NCBI RefSeq assembly: GCF_023243075.1 | Contig: NZ_JALKFZ020000032.1 | Span: 1-64,000 of the forward strand | Direction of reading: 5' to 3' | DNA: 64,000 nucleotides | DNA from: Frankia sp. AiPa1 | GTDB taxonomy: Bacteria > Actinomycetota > Actinomycetes > Frankiales > Frankiaceae | Made by a program: the position numbers and the translations under genes | The notes under the pieces: model-generated | The model's database searches: none | Told to the model about the DNA's origin: nothing | The model's input: the letters and a program-made list of their open reading frames with translations, nothing else | In this document: in pieces, positions 42,306 through 51,536 of the stretch | Layout of the letters: every line of letters starts with the position of its first letter | Position numbering within the stretch: position 1 is the stretch's first letter

Positions 42306-42989
42306 ATGCGCCTGATGCTGCTTCGACATGGTCAAACCCCCAGTAACCTCGCCGGTGCCCTCGACACCGCGCGGCCGGGAGCCGAGCTGACCGCCCTTGG
42401 CCACGCGCAGGCACGGGCAGTTCCCGACGCACTGCGCGGCGAGCCGATCTCAGCGATCTACGCCTCGGCCCTGGTCCGCACGCAGCTCACCGCGGCGCCC
42501 CTGGCCGGAGCACGTGGGCTGAGAGTCGCCGTGACGGAGGGCGTTGAAGAGATTGCCGCAGGCGATCTCGAGATGCGCAGCGACAGGGCAGCCGTCATGA
42601 CGTATCTCGACGTCACCCACAGCTGGATTCATGGTGATCTGAAGCGCGTGATGCCGGGTGGGCACGACGGCCGCGCATTCGTCGCAGGATACGACGCCGC
42701 GATCGCGAACATCGCGGCCACGCACGACGAGCAGGACACTGTCCTGGTCGTCAGTCACGGTGCCGCGATCCGGGCCTGGGTCGCTATCCGGGCTCGCGGC
42801 ATCGGGTCCGCCGAGGACCGGTGGCTCGAGAACACGGGAATGGTCACGCTCGACGGCGACCCCGTGGCTGGCTGGGACCTCGCCGCGTGGCGCGCCGAAC
42901 CGCTGGGCGGCTCCGCCCCTCCTGCCGCGACCGCGCACGATGTCACCGGCGCCCCGGTCCGCGAGGCCGAGAACCGAGCGGCCGGGTAG
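42306..42989 (+). CDS. histidine-phosphatase-family protein
   Basis: The 227 residues start MRLMLLRHGQTPSNLAGALD, with the catalytic LRHGQT motif at residues 5-10, ASALVRTQLTAAPLAGARGL (second arginine) and VLVVSHGAAIRAW (second histidine). EEIAAGDLEM and GGHDGRAFVAGYDAAI provide the acidic residue. Members dephosphorylate phosphoglycerate, cobalamin precursors or other small substrates; here the substrate cannot be inferred. A 19-bp tandem repeat lies in the leader. Confidence 0.88.
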   Translation: MRLMLLRHGQTPSNLAGALDTARPGAELTALGHAQARAVPDALRGEPISAIYASALVRTQLTAAPLAGARGLRVAVTEGVEEIAAGDLEMRSDRAAVMTYLDVTHSWIHGDLKRVMPGGHDGRAFVAGYDAAIANIAATHDEQDTVLVVSHGAAIRAWVAIRARGIGSAEDRWLENTGMVTLDGDPVAGWDLAAWRAEPLGGSAPPAATAHDVTGAPVREAENRAAG

Positions 42990-43082
42990 CCGGAGAGCCG
43001 GAGAGCCGGTGTCGTGGGCGGAGGGCCGTGCCGATCGCGGTGCGGCCCCCCGCACGATGATCATTCGTCCGGTGACGAACGG

Positions 43083-45761
43083 TTACTCGTCCGGTGACGA
43101 GCGCCCCGCTTGCTGGCCGGTGAGCAGCTGCGCGCGGCGGTGGACGTCGCGCGGGGAGCAGCGGCGGTCGAGCCGGGACTGCAGCAGCGACCCGGCGATG
43201 TCGCGCCGGCCCGCCTGGATGGCGCAGTAGATCGTGGTGTCCTCGACGATCTCGCGCTGGGCGGCACTGCCCCCGAGCCTCTCGACGCCGGGCAACGCGA
43301 TCAGCGCGTCGGTCGCCCGGTCCGGATCACCGTGCAGAAGGTGCATCAGGGCGTCCGCCAGTGGCGCGACGGTTTCGGTGAACGCCGCGTTGCCGCGGGC
43401 GGCCGCGGACCGGCGCAGCTGCGCGAGCCGACGGCAGTCACCCCCGGCCGCCAGCGCGATGGCCGAGTGGAGCCCGACGAAGGGCGTCGGCGGATCGACG
43501 AGCAACGCGCTGGGAACGGCCGCCAGCACCGGTCCGATGTCCACCGACGACCAGGTGCCGGCGGCGAAGCCACGCCACAGCAACGATGCGGAGTCGATCA
43601 GTGCCCGGACGCCGGAGACGGACGGCGGCGCGAGCTGGGCGATGAAACGTGCCCGGATCGCACCGTCATCACCGAGCGCGAGTTCATGCAGGGCCGCGTG
43701 CCAGGAGAAATGCGCCCGATGTGACGAGTCCGACCCGCAGGTCGAGATCCAGGTGTCCAACCAGGCCAGCCCCGCCTCGTGGTCGCCCGTCTCGTAATGG
43801 ACGTGGGTCTTCGCGTGCACGGCGTGGCCGGCGGTCGGTTCGACGGCCAGCGCGAGCGCGGCGAGCTCGGCCGCCTCGTCCCACCGCTCCTGCTCCTGAC
43901 GGGTGAAGGCGAGCAGCCCCCGGTACCACCAGTCGTCGCGGTAGACGGCAGCCAGCCCCTCGACCAGAGCCCAGGCCTCGGCCGGGAGTTCCGTCGCGCC
44001 GCTGAACGCGATGGTCGGCACGGCGATGCTGACGGCCAGGGCGTCTTCCGGGTAGGCCTGGATGTAGCTGAGCAGCGCCGCGGCCGAACCGGCTCCGCCC
44101 GGTTCCTGGATGCGCGCGGCGACGACCTCGATGAAGCGTCGCTCACGCTCGTCCGCCCGGCCGGCATGGCGTCGCGCCTCCCGCAGGGCCGTGTCCACGT
44201 CGACGTCGGCGCCCCACTCGGCACCGAGCAGCGCCAGCACCGCCTGCCCAAGGGCGAACCGGGGGTCAGCCGCGACCGCCTCGGCCACCAGCGTCTCGGC
44301 TCCGGAGCGTACCCGCAGGATCCGGCCGAGCCCGGCGACATAGCGATCGGCCGCCTCGGGACTTGCGGTCAGGGGCAGACCGTAGGGGTCGCGTACCCGC
44401 CGCGCGACCCGCGGCCCGGGCATGGCGGCCACGACGGTGCGGGCGAGCGTGGCCGCCTGCGCGCGGATCTCGGGGATCGCCGTGCTCTCCCACATCTCCG
44501 CGCGCCGCAGCGGGCCGATGGCCCAGATCGCCGGCCGGCGCCCGTCGGCCGCGACCAGGCGCCCGGATCCCTCGGTGGCGAAACCCAGATCCAGGACGTC
44601 CGGGGTCGCCAGGCCCGCGGCGAGCAGGTTCATGATCAGGGGATCATGGCTGGTGCGCACGCCGGCGCCCGCACCGGTGCAGTTGACCACGGCCGCGGCG
44701 CGGATCCGGGAGCCGTCACTGAGCGAGACGTCGATGCCGGCAGCGGTGTCCGACGCGTCGACGACGTGCGCGGCGTGCACGACCAGCGACCCCTCGGCGC
44801 GGCGTTGCTCCAGCCAGGCGTGGATGGCGGGATCGACGCGATGGCGCACCTGGTCCCAGCGGCGCATCGTGGTGGCGACGAAACGGGCCCGGGAAGCCGT
44901 GTCCAGACGTGACCACAGTTGGGCCGTCACCGGGCGCATCGCGTCCACGGCCCGCCGCCAGTCGCCGTCGGCCGCGCGGATGTGATCGAAGACCAGCCGG
45001 CGAGCCTGGGCGAGGCTGATCGGACCGTCGGGCAGCCGCGGGGCCGCGAACGGCGGCGCCGGGTCCGACGCGTGCGGCAACGGAAGCAGCCCATGACGTG
45101 AGGTCACGTGCAGGCGCACGCCGGCTCGGCTCCAGCGCTGGGCCATGTCGGCCATGGTCAGGCCCGCGCCGACGAGCAGCACGTCGCTGCCGGCCGGAAC
45201 GCGAGGCGGGGTATCCGACCGCCACGGATCAGCGACGAACCGCGGCGAGCGCTCCAACGCCGGTGGAGCCCACGCCGTGGTGGCAGCGCCGTGCCCGAGC
45301 GCGAGGACGACGCCGTCGACCGGGTGGCTGGTTCCGTCGTCGAGGGTCAGCCGCAGCCGGCGGCCGTGCCGGCGGACGTCCGTCGCGCGGGCGAACACCC
45401 GCTCGAGCCGCACCCCGCTCGCGGCGCGCAGCGTCTCCTCCAGCGCGTGGCGGAGATAGTCGGCGTAGAACTGGCGGGGCGCGAAACCCCCGGGTGGGAA
45501 GTCGACCGCGACGTGCCGACGGAGCCAGCGCAGGAAGTGCTGCGGGTCATCGTCGAAGGCGCTCATCTTCGCGGCCGGGACATTGAGCCGGTGCCGCGGA
45601 TCTCGGGTGAGGTAGGCCAGACCTTCGCCGACGTCGTCCGGTTCGACGAGCACTATCGTGAATCTTCGGCCGGTAACCGCCGCGGACCTTGCCAGCTGGG
45701 CGGTGGCGAGGCATCCGCTCGCTCCGCCACCGACCACCGCGACGACCACCGGCGCACTCAT
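43083..45761 (-). CDS. FAD/NAD(P)-binding protein fused to a TTC38-like TPR domain
   Basis: The 892 residues from ATG 45761 (a GTG ten codons earlier is possible) start with VVVAVVGGGASGCLATAQLA, a Rossmann dinucleotide motif, then RLNVPAAKMSAF, APRQFYADYLRHAL, VVLALGHG and DVLLVGAGLTMADMAQRWS, as in the NAD_binding_9/HpyO-like flavoproteins. From about residue 500 the sequence turns into helical repeats with WRYRGLLAF-like, HAVHAKTHVHYETGDHEAG and SHRAHFSWHAALHELALGD, which match tetratricopeptide-repeat protein 38. Both parts occur as separate genes in many genomes; the fusion is unusual. Role unknown; possibly an oxidoreductase acting on a bound protein or polyketide-like substrate (inference). 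Confidence 0.75.
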   Translation of the reverse strand: MSAPVVVAVVGGGASGCLATAQLARSAAVTGRRFTIVLVEPDDVGEGLAYLTRDPRHRLNVPAAKMSAFDDDPQHFLRWLRRHVAVDFPPGGFAPRQFYADYLRHALEETLRAASGVRLERVFARATDVRRHGRRLRLTLDDGTSHPVDGVVLALGHGAATTAWAPPALERSPRFVADPWRSDTPPRVPAGSDVLLVGAGLTMADMAQRWSRAGVRLHVTSRHGLLPLPHASDPAPPFAAPRLPDGPISLAQARRLVFDHIRAADGDWRRAVDAMRPVTAQLWSRLDTASRARFVATTMRRWDQVRHRVDPAIHAWLEQRRAEGSLVVHAAHVVDASDTAAGIDVSLSDGSRIRAAAVVNCTGAGAGVRTSHDPLIMNLLAAGLATPDVLDLGFATEGSGRLVAADGRRPAIWAIGPLRRAEMWESTAIPEIRAQAATLARTVVAAMPGPRVARRVRDPYGLPLTASPEAADRYVAGLGRILRVRSGAETLVAEAVAADPRFALGQAVLALLGAEWGADVDVDTALREARRHAGRADERERRFIEVVAARIQEPGGAGSAAALLSYIQAYPEDALAVSIAVPTIAFSGATELPAEAWALVEGLAAVYRDDWWYRGLLAFTRQEQERWDEAAELAALALAVEPTAGHAVHAKTHVHYETGDHEAGLAWLDTWISTCGSDSSHRAHFSWHAALHELALGDDGAIRARFIAQLAPPSVSGVRALIDSASLLWRGFAAGTWSSVDIGPVLAAVPSALLVDPPTPFVGLHSAIALAAGGDCRRLAQLRRSAAARGNAAFTETVAPLADALMHLLHGDPDRATDALIALPGVERLGGSAAQREIVEDTTIYCAIQAGRRDIAGSLLQSRLDRRCSPRDVHRRAQLLTGQQAGRSSPDE

Positions 45762-45981
45762 CGTGACCGTCGACAGTATGTGTGCGGACACCTGGGCATG
45801 AAGATCTCCTCTTCGTCCAATCCGGTAGGACTCAGATTAGGCGCACATGGGGCAGGCCGTGGCCCGGATCGACCGAACGGCGGTGCTTCTGCGTGCTCGC
45901 TCCGCGACCGATGGCACGCGTGCCATGCCGGTCCACGACATTCGTTGATGGTGATTGTTGGTCGCGGGTGTGGTGGCTTGC
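45762..45981. other. intergenic region
   Basis: About 220 bases between two minus-strand genes. No gene and no strong hairpin were seen. The promoter of the fusion gene should lie here. Confidence 0.4.
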
Positions 45982-46890
45982 TCAGGGCAGGTGCGGGCCG
46001 GTGAGGGCGGCCAGGTCGAGTCCGGCGAGACGATCAGGGTCGACGATGGCGTGGATCTCGGCTATCCGCTCGTTCGCAACGGTGAATCCCATGAGCGAGG
46101 TTGGCTGGCCGTCGATGATGATCAATACGCCGGCGGTGCCGTTCATCAGCGTGGGGTGTATCGCTGCCGTGGGCTGGGCGAACATGAGGGCCCGGCGGGC
46201 TACCGCCGTCGCGCCGCGCACGACGGCCGAGGCCCCCGGCCGGGCGGCGCCGCCGTCGGCCCGCAGGACGATGGCCGGGTCGAGCAGTTCGACCAGGGCG
46301 GCGAGGTCGCCCCCACGGGCGGCGGCGAAGAACGCGTTGACGATCCGCCGCTGGATGGTGCGGTCCGCGTCCGGTGCGGGCGCGGCCAGGTCCCGCACCC
46401 TGCGGCGGGCCCGGCTGGCCAGCTGGCGGGCGGCCGCTGGAGTGCGGTCGACCATCGGCGCGATCTCGTCGAACGGAAGGCCGAACATGTCGTGCAGCAC
46501 GAAGGCGAGCCGTTCGGCGGGACTGAGGGTGTCCAGCACGATGATCAGCGCCAGTCCGACCGACTCCGCCAGCAGGGCCTCCTGCTCGGGCTGCCGAGCG
46601 CCCCCGGGCGGGTCCGGGGAGACGATCGGATCTGGTATGTGGACGCCGATCGGATCCTCGGCCCGCGTCCTGCGTGCCCGCAGCGTGTTGAGGCAGATCC
46701 TGGCGACGACGGTGGTGAGCCAGCCACCCAGGTTCTCGATCTCGCCGGCATCGGGCCGGTCCAACCGCAGCCAGGCCTCCTGCACCGCGTCATCCGCCTC
46801 GGCCAGGGAACCGAGCATGCGGTAGGCGACGGCGCGCAGGCGGTCGCGATGCTCCTCGAACCGCTCGGCGAGCCACTCAGCTTCTTCCAT
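45982..46890 (-). CDS. SigJ/ECF41-type sigma factor with SnoaL-like domain
   Basis: The 302 residues show sigma region 2 (FEEHRDRLRAVAYRMLGSLA, DADDAVQEAWLRLDR-like), region 4 (LSPAERLAFVLHDMFGLPFD, EIAPMVDRTPAAARQLASRA) and a C-terminal SnoaL-2 fold (IVNAFFAAARGGDLAALVEL, LDPAIVLRADGG, GQPTSLMGFTVANERIAEIH). In ECF41 factors the C-terminal domain adjusts activity in place of an anti-sigma factor. The gene next door is a small ABM-like protein, in the place where a carboxymuconolactone decarboxylase-type gene is usual. Confidence 0.9.
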   Translation of the reverse strand: MEEAEWLAERFEEHRDRLRAVAYRMLGSLAEADDAVQEAWLRLDRPDAGEIENLGGWLTTVVARICLNTLRARRTRAEDPIGVHIPDPIVSPDPPGGARQPEQEALLAESVGLALIIVLDTLSPAERLAFVLHDMFGLPFDEIAPMVDRTPAAARQLASRARRRVRDLAAPAPDADRTIQRRIVNAFFAAARGGDLAALVELLDPAIVLRADGGAARPGASAVVRGATAVARRALMFAQPTAAIHPTLMNGTAGVLIIIDGQPTSLMGFTVANERIAEIHAIVDPDRLAGLDLAALTGPHLP

Positions 46891-46984
46891 CAGTCACAAT
46901 CCTCCGTCGGCGCGTGTCATACGCAATGACCGACGGCAGTCGGCCCGTGTGACAGAGAAGCGTGTGACAGGGAAGGTTGAGCGG

Positions 46985-47281
46985 ATGCCAGCGATGCTAC
47001 TGAGGACCAGGGTGAAGGCCGACAAGGCCGCCGAGGTCGAGGCAGCGGTGAAGTCGTTGTTCGTGGCGCTGGAGGAGGCGCGGCCTGAGGGGATCCGCTA
47101 CACCTCGCTCCGGCTCGCGGACGGTGTGACCTACGAGGTGCTGCTGCAGATCGAGGAGGGCGTGGAGAACCCGCTGCCCAAGGTGCCCGAATTCCTGCGG
47201 TTTCAGGAGAACCTCAAGGGATGGCTGGCCGAGCCGCCGACGCCCGAGCAGGCGACGGTGATCGGGGACTACCAGGCCTGA
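46985..47281 (+). CDS. antibiotic-biosynthesis-monooxygenase-like small protein
   Basis: The 98 residues (ATG 46985, GGAAGG upstream; GTG 46949 also possible) read MPAMLLRTRVKADKAAEVEA, AVKSLFVALEEARPEGIRYT and VTYEVLLQIEEGVENPLPKV then PEFLRFQENLKGWLAEPPT. The dimeric alpha/beta barrel pattern fits ABM-like or putative quinol-monooxygenase folds. It is divergent from the SigJ-like gene and may be its target, as in ECF41 loci where the sigma factor controls the adjacent gene. Confidence 0.65.
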   Translation: MPAMLLRTRVKADKAAEVEAAVKSLFVALEEARPEGIRYTSLRLADGVTYEVLLQIEEGVENPLPKVPEFLRFQENLKGWLAEPPTPEQATVIGDYQA

Positions 47282-47410
47282 TCCGATGCTGGCCGGTCAT
47301 GGTCCCGGTGCTCGGGACGCCACCGCGGTCGCCGCGCAGCTCGGTATCGACCCGGCGCTGCCTTCCTGCCGCTGACCGCCTGACCGCCTGAGCTGCTCGG
47401 GAGGATCCGT

Positions 47411-48601
47411 TCAGACGGGTTTCCTGGCGGGGACGGGGGGCGGAGCCGCGCCGGTGGTCCAGCGCTCTTCGATGTGGGCGAAACGCCAGATGGCGAGTGC
47501 GAGGGCCCAGGCGAGAAAGAAGATGCCGACGATGGTGTAGCCGGCGTAGTCGAGGTTGATGCCGGCGATCCAGGCCAGGGGGCCGGAGGTGATCGCGAGC
47601 CGGTCGGCGAGAACGCCGACGAGTTCGATGGTGCCGATGACCAGGGCAACGACCACGGAGATCGTGGTGATCGTCAGGTTGTAGTAGACCTTGCGGACGG
47701 GGCGGGCGAAGGCCCAGCCGTAGGCGGCGTTCATGAAGACGCCGTCGACGGTGTCCATGAGGCACATGCCGGCGGCGAACAGGATCGGCAGCACGATGAT
47801 CGCGTAGAAGGGAAGACTGAAGGCGGCGGCGCCGCCGGCGAGCACGAGCAGGCCGACCTCGGTGGCGGTGTCGAACCCGAGGCCGAACAGCACGCCGATG
47901 GGGTAGATGTGCCAGGGGCGGGTGACGGTTCTGGTGAGGCCGCCGAGGAAGCGGTTCATGAAGCCGCGGGAGTCCAGATGCTGTTCGAGTTCCCGCTCAT
48001 CGTAGGTGCCGGCGCGTAGGTCGCGGAAGACCTTCAGGATGCCGATCAGGGCGACGAGGTTCAGGATTCCGAGGATCCAGAGGAAGACGCCGGAGACCGA
48101 CGGGCCGATGACACCAGTGATGGTGTGCAGCCGGGAGGAGTCGTCCTCGACCGGTCCGACCAGGGATTTCACGCCGACGGAAAGCAGGAACGCCAGGGCG
48201 AAGACGATGGTGGAGTGCCCGAGCGAGAACCAGAACCCGACGGACAGCGGCCGGCGCCGGCGGGGATTGCCGTTGGCTTCGCGGGCGATATCTTCGGCGA
48301 TGAGCTTGCGGGTGGTGTTGTCGACGGCGGCGATGTGGTCGGCGTCGAAGGCGTGGCGCAGGCCGAAGGTGTAGGCGAGGACGCCGACGCCGGCAGTGAA
48401 GATCGGATGATCGCCGCCGAGACGGTAGTCGTGCGGAGTGACCAGGGCGAACAGGACGACGAAGCCCACCGCGTGGAGCAGGACGACGAAGGAACCCATC
48501 CCGGCGAGCGAGCGCCTGTCCGCCGCGGTGAGGCTCGCCCGGAACTGGGCCGCGCGTGCCGCGAACCCGGGTTCGTCGGTGCCGGACACTGGGTGGGCCA
48601 C
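47411..48601 (-). CDS. nickel/cobalt permease, NiCoT family
   Basis: The 396 residues contain the NiCoT signature LRHAFDADHIAAVDN (H and D ligands in helix 2), LGHSTIVF, the GLGFDTATEVGLL motif and LFAAGMCLMDTVDGVFMNAA. Eight membrane helices are visible. It imports Ni2+ or Co2+ with high affinity. GTG 48601 is favoured by GGAG eight bases upstream. A Nur-type box at 48673 suggests nickel-dependent control. Confidence 0.9.
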   Translation of the reverse strand: MAHPVSGTDEPGFAARAAQFRASLTAADRRSLAGMGSFVVLLHAVGFVVLFALVTPHDYRLGGDHPIFTAGVGVLAYTFGLRHAFDADHIAAVDNTTRKLIAEDIAREANGNPRRRRPLSVGFWFSLGHSTIVFALAFLLSVGVKSLVGPVEDDSSRLHTITGVIGPSVSGVFLWILGILNLVALIGILKVFRDLRAGTYDERELEQHLDSRGFMNRFLGGLTRTVTRPWHIYPIGVLFGLGFDTATEVGLLVLAGGAAAFSLPFYAIIVLPILFAAGMCLMDTVDGVFMNAAYGWAFARPVRKVYYNLTITTISVVVALVIGTIELVGVLADRLAITSGPLAWIAGINLDYAGYTIVGIFFLAWALALAIWRFAHIEERWTTGAAPPPVPARKPV

Positions 48602-48672
48602 GTCAGGTCTCCTCTGCGGTGATGCGCCCGGCAGGCAGGCGTGGTCTCGTCGCAGCCGCAACTATCTCCCTT

Positions 48673-48689
48673 ATGCAACCTTGTCGCAA
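48673..48689. promoter_or_regulatory. candidate Nur (nickel uptake regulator) box
   Basis: Read on the gene strand the site is TTGCGA-N5-TTGCAT, close to the Nur consensus tTGCaa-N5-ttGCAA known from Streptomyces. It lies 72 bases upstream of the NiCoT start. Repression by Nur at high nickel is inferred. Confidence 0.45.
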
Positions 48690-48953
48690 CTGCGACGGCG
48701 TATCGATGACGATGCGTCTGGCAGTGCCATGTCGACCGGTTCGGTGGTGGCCTGCTCGCCACTCGGTGGTCGCCTGAACCGGCCAGAGCTTCGCCATCCC
48801 GGGCGACACTGGTGTGGTGCCGAGCCATCATGACGGTCACCGACGTGGCCCGCGAGTACGGCACCTGGACGGTGTCACGCGCCTGGCCGGCCATGGCTGG
48901 CGTCATTCCGGCGGGAAAGGAAGAAGCGGAAAGGAAGAAAGGGCGCCGGATTC
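48690..48953. other. intergenic region
   Basis: About 260 bases between the NiCoT leader and the prpB stop. Purine-rich AAAGGAAGAA repeats occur at 48915-48945. No gene seen. Confidence 0.4.
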
Positions 48954-49847
48954 TCAGATCCGGAAGTTGAAGATGCTGGTGTCGAAGGAGTTGTAGGCGG
49001 AATAGTCGAGCAGCTCGTAGAGCCGGGAGCGGGTCTGCATGCCCTCGACGAGGCCGGCCTGGGTTCCCTCGGAGGCGATGCGGCGTAGGCCGTCCTCGAC
49101 GGCGCCCATGGCGATGCGCAGCAGCGTCACCGGGTAGATGACGAGGTTCACGCCGACGGATTCCAGAGTCTGGGCGGTGAACAGCTCGCTTTTGCCGAAC
49201 TCGGTCATGTTCGCGAGGATCGGCACGTCCAGCGCCTTGCGAAACGCCTCGAACTCGGCCGCGTCGGCCATCGCCTCAGGAAAGATCATGTCGGCGCCGG
49301 CATCGACATAGGCGCGGGCTCGAGCGATCGCGCCCGCCAGGCCCTCGATCGCGCGGGCATCGGTGCGGGCGCAGAGCAGGAAGTTCTCGTCGCGGCGGGC
49401 GGCGACGGCGGCGCGCAGCCGGCGGACCATCTCCTCGACCGGCACGACCGCCTTGCCGTCGAGGTGTCCACAGCGTTTCGGGTTGACCTGATCCTCAAGA
49501 TGGCAGCCGGCAAGACCGGCATCCTCGAGGATCTGGATGGTGCGGGCGACGTTCATCGGCTCGCCGAAGCCGGTGTCGGCGTCGACGATGGTCGGCAGAT
49601 CGGTGACCCGGGCGATCTGTCCGGCGCGGGTGGCGACCTCGGTGAGCGTGGTCAGCCCGATGTCGGGCAGCGCCAGGTCGGCGGCGAGCACCGCCCCGGA
49701 CACGTACACCCCGTCGAATCCGAGCTCGGTGATGAGCACGGCGGACAGCGGGTTGAACGCGCCGGGAAAGCGCAGGAGCCGGCCTGAGCGCAAGGCCTCG
49801 CGCAGCGCGACCCGGCGTTCGTGGGCGGGTGTGCGCGCGTGCAGCAT
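48954..49847 (-). CDS. prpB: methylisocitrate lyase-like protein
   Basis: The 297 residues contain the PEP-mutase/isocitrate-lyase fold with catalytic cysteine in KRCGHLDGK, metal ligand region TIVDADTGFGEPMNVARTIQ, and LLCARTDARAIEGLAGAIAR. It cleaves 2-methylisocitrate to pyruvate and succinate in propionate catabolism. The ATG overlaps the prpD stop by one base (TGATG), so the pair is coupled. No prpC (methylcitrate synthase) is in the window. Confidence 0.88.
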   Translation of the reverse strand: MLHARTPAHERRVALREALRSGRLLRFPGAFNPLSAVLITELGFDGVYVSGAVLAADLALPDIGLTTLTEVATRAGQIARVTDLPTIVDADTGFGEPMNVARTIQILEDAGLAGCHLEDQVNPKRCGHLDGKAVVPVEEMVRRLRAAVAARRDENFLLCARTDARAIEGLAGAIARARAYVDAGADMIFPEAMADAAEFEAFRKALDVPILANMTEFGKSELFTAQTLESVGVNLVIYPVTLLRIAMGAVEDGLRRIASEGTQAGLVEGMQTRSRLYELLDYSAYNSFDTSIFNFRI

Positions 49848-51367
49848 CAGAAGATTCCTTCGGTGCCGCTGGCGGCCAGGGGCGGGGTGGGGGTCAGGGT
49901 CAGGCCGGCGAGCTCATCGGGGCGCAGGTCGGGCAGTCGCGTGGCGACCTCGAGGAAACGGTCCTGTTCCGCGGTGGGGATGACGCCCTCGGCGAGCCGG
50001 CGGAACTTGGTGATGTACTCGGCGCGGCCGAAGGGACGGGCGCCGAGCGGATGCGCGTCGGCGACGGCGATCTCGTCGGTGAGCGTCGAGCCATCGGTGA
50101 ACGTGACGACCACCCGTCCACCGAACGCCTTCTCGGCCGGGTCGGGGGAGTGGTAGCGCCGGGTCCACTCCTCGTCCTCCACCGTGGTGATCTTCTGCCA
50201 GAGGTCGACGGTGTCCGGCCGGGTGGCCCGCTCGCGGGCATACGAGCGCTCGTGATGCCAGTCCCGGTCCTGCAGGGCCACGGCGAAGATGTACGGGATC
50301 GAGTGGTCGAGGGTCTCGCGGGTGGCCAGCGGGTCGTACTTCTGCGGGTCGCCCGCCCCGCTGCCGATCACGTAGTGGGTGTGGTGGCTGGTGTGCAGGA
50401 CGATCGAGGCGACTCGGGCGAAGTCGCCGATGGCCGGCCCAAGCCGGCGGGCCAGGTCGATGAGTGCCTGACTCTGGTACTCGGCGGAGTGTTCCTTGGT
50501 GTAGGTGTCGAGGATGCCACGCTTGGCCTCTCCCGCCGCGGGCAGCGAGACGACGTAGCCGGCGTCCGGGCCGTCGAGGATCTGGGCGATGACGCCGTCG
50601 GCACCCTCGTAGATCGGGGCGGGGGCGCCCTCGCCGCGCAGGGCCCGGTCGACGGCCTCGACCGCGATCTTGCCGGCGAACGCGGGTGCGTAGGCCTTCC
50701 AGCTGGAGATCGTGCCCTTGCGGGACTGCCGGGTGGCGGTCGTCGTGTGCAGGGCCTGGCCGATCGCCTGGTAGATCGTCTCGACCGGCAGGCCGAGCAG
50801 GGTGCCGATCCCGGCCGCGGCGGAGGGGCCCAGATGGGCGATGTGGTCGATCTTGTGGGCGTGCAGGCAGATCCCGGTGACCAGGGCGACCTGGATCTCG
50901 TAGCCGGTCGCGATGCCGCGCACCAGTTCCGCGCCACCCAGCCCGCGCTGCGCGCCGAGCTGCTGGGCGACGGCGAGGATCGGCGGAATGTTGTCGCCGG
51001 GGTGGGAGTAGTCCGCCGCCAGGTAGGTGTCGTGGAAGTCCAGCTCACGCACGGCCACCCCGTTCGCCCATGCCGCCCACTCCGGCGAGAGCCGGGTGGA
51101 CGCCGCCAGACCGAACACGGTCGCGCCAGCCCGCCCGGACGCGGGCGCGTGCCGCAGCGCCTGATCCCGGGCCGCGACCACCGGGGGACGGGCCAGCGAG
51201 GCCGCGGCCACCCCGGCGTTGTCAATGATCCGGTTGATCACCATGTCGGTGACGTCGCTCGGCACCGCCACCAGGTCGGCGGCCACCTCGGCGATCTTCC
51301 AGGCGAGTTCGGCGGAACGCGGGAGCTGCTCGGTACTGCGAAATACCCGGACCTTGTGCTCGATCAT
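49847..51367 (-). CDS. prpD: 2-methylcitrate dehydratase (MmgE/PrpD family)
   Basis: The 506 residues from ATG 51367 (AGAAGG upstream) include [40 protein letters not shown] with [10 protein letters not shown] (the conserved HPGD region), [20 protein letters not shown] and [20 protein letters not shown]. The family dehydrates 2-methylcitrate to 2-methylaconitate. Length is normal. It is followed by prpB with one base overlap. Confidence 0.9.
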   Translation of the reverse strand: MIEHKVRVFRSTEQLPRSAELAWKIAEVAADLVAVPSDVTDMVINRIIDNAGVAAASLARPPVVAARDQALRHAPASGRAGATVFGLAASTRLSPEWAAWANGVAVRELDFHDTYLAADYSHPGDNIPPILAVAQQLGAQRGLGGAELVRGIATGYEIQVALVTGICLHAHKIDHIAHLGPSAAAGIGTLLGLPVETIYQAIGQALHTTTATRQSRKGTISSWKAYAPAFAGKIAVEAVDRALRGEGAPAPIYEGADGVIAQILDGPDAGYVVSLPAAGEAKRGILDTYTKEHSAEYQSQALIDLARRLGPAIGDFARVASIVLHTSHHTHYVIGSGAGDPQKYDPLATRETLDHSIPYIFAVALQDRDWHHERSYARERATRPDTVDLWQKITTVEDEEWTRRYHSPDPAEKAFGGRVVVTFTDGSTLTDEIAVADAHPLGARPFGRAEYITKFRRLAEGVIPTAEQDRFLEVATRLPDLRPDELAGLTLTPTPPLAASGTEGIF

Positions 51368-51536
51368 GCGAACGCGCCTTCTTCCGAAATATCGGCCTCG
51401 GGACGGGCGACACCGCCGTTCCGCATTGTCGTCTCCACTTCGATCGCTGGCGCGTTCCCGTGCGGCTGTTTCCGGGCCGAGCTCGCTCGACGGCGGACTG
51501 CACACGTCCGGGTCACCTGGCTGCGCAGGCTCAGAG

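Noticed and set aside
49464..49787. Plus-strand frame with hydrophilic repeated GVGVDDGRQI-like sequence
   Set aside because: Antisense of prpB; codon bias comes from the opposite strand.
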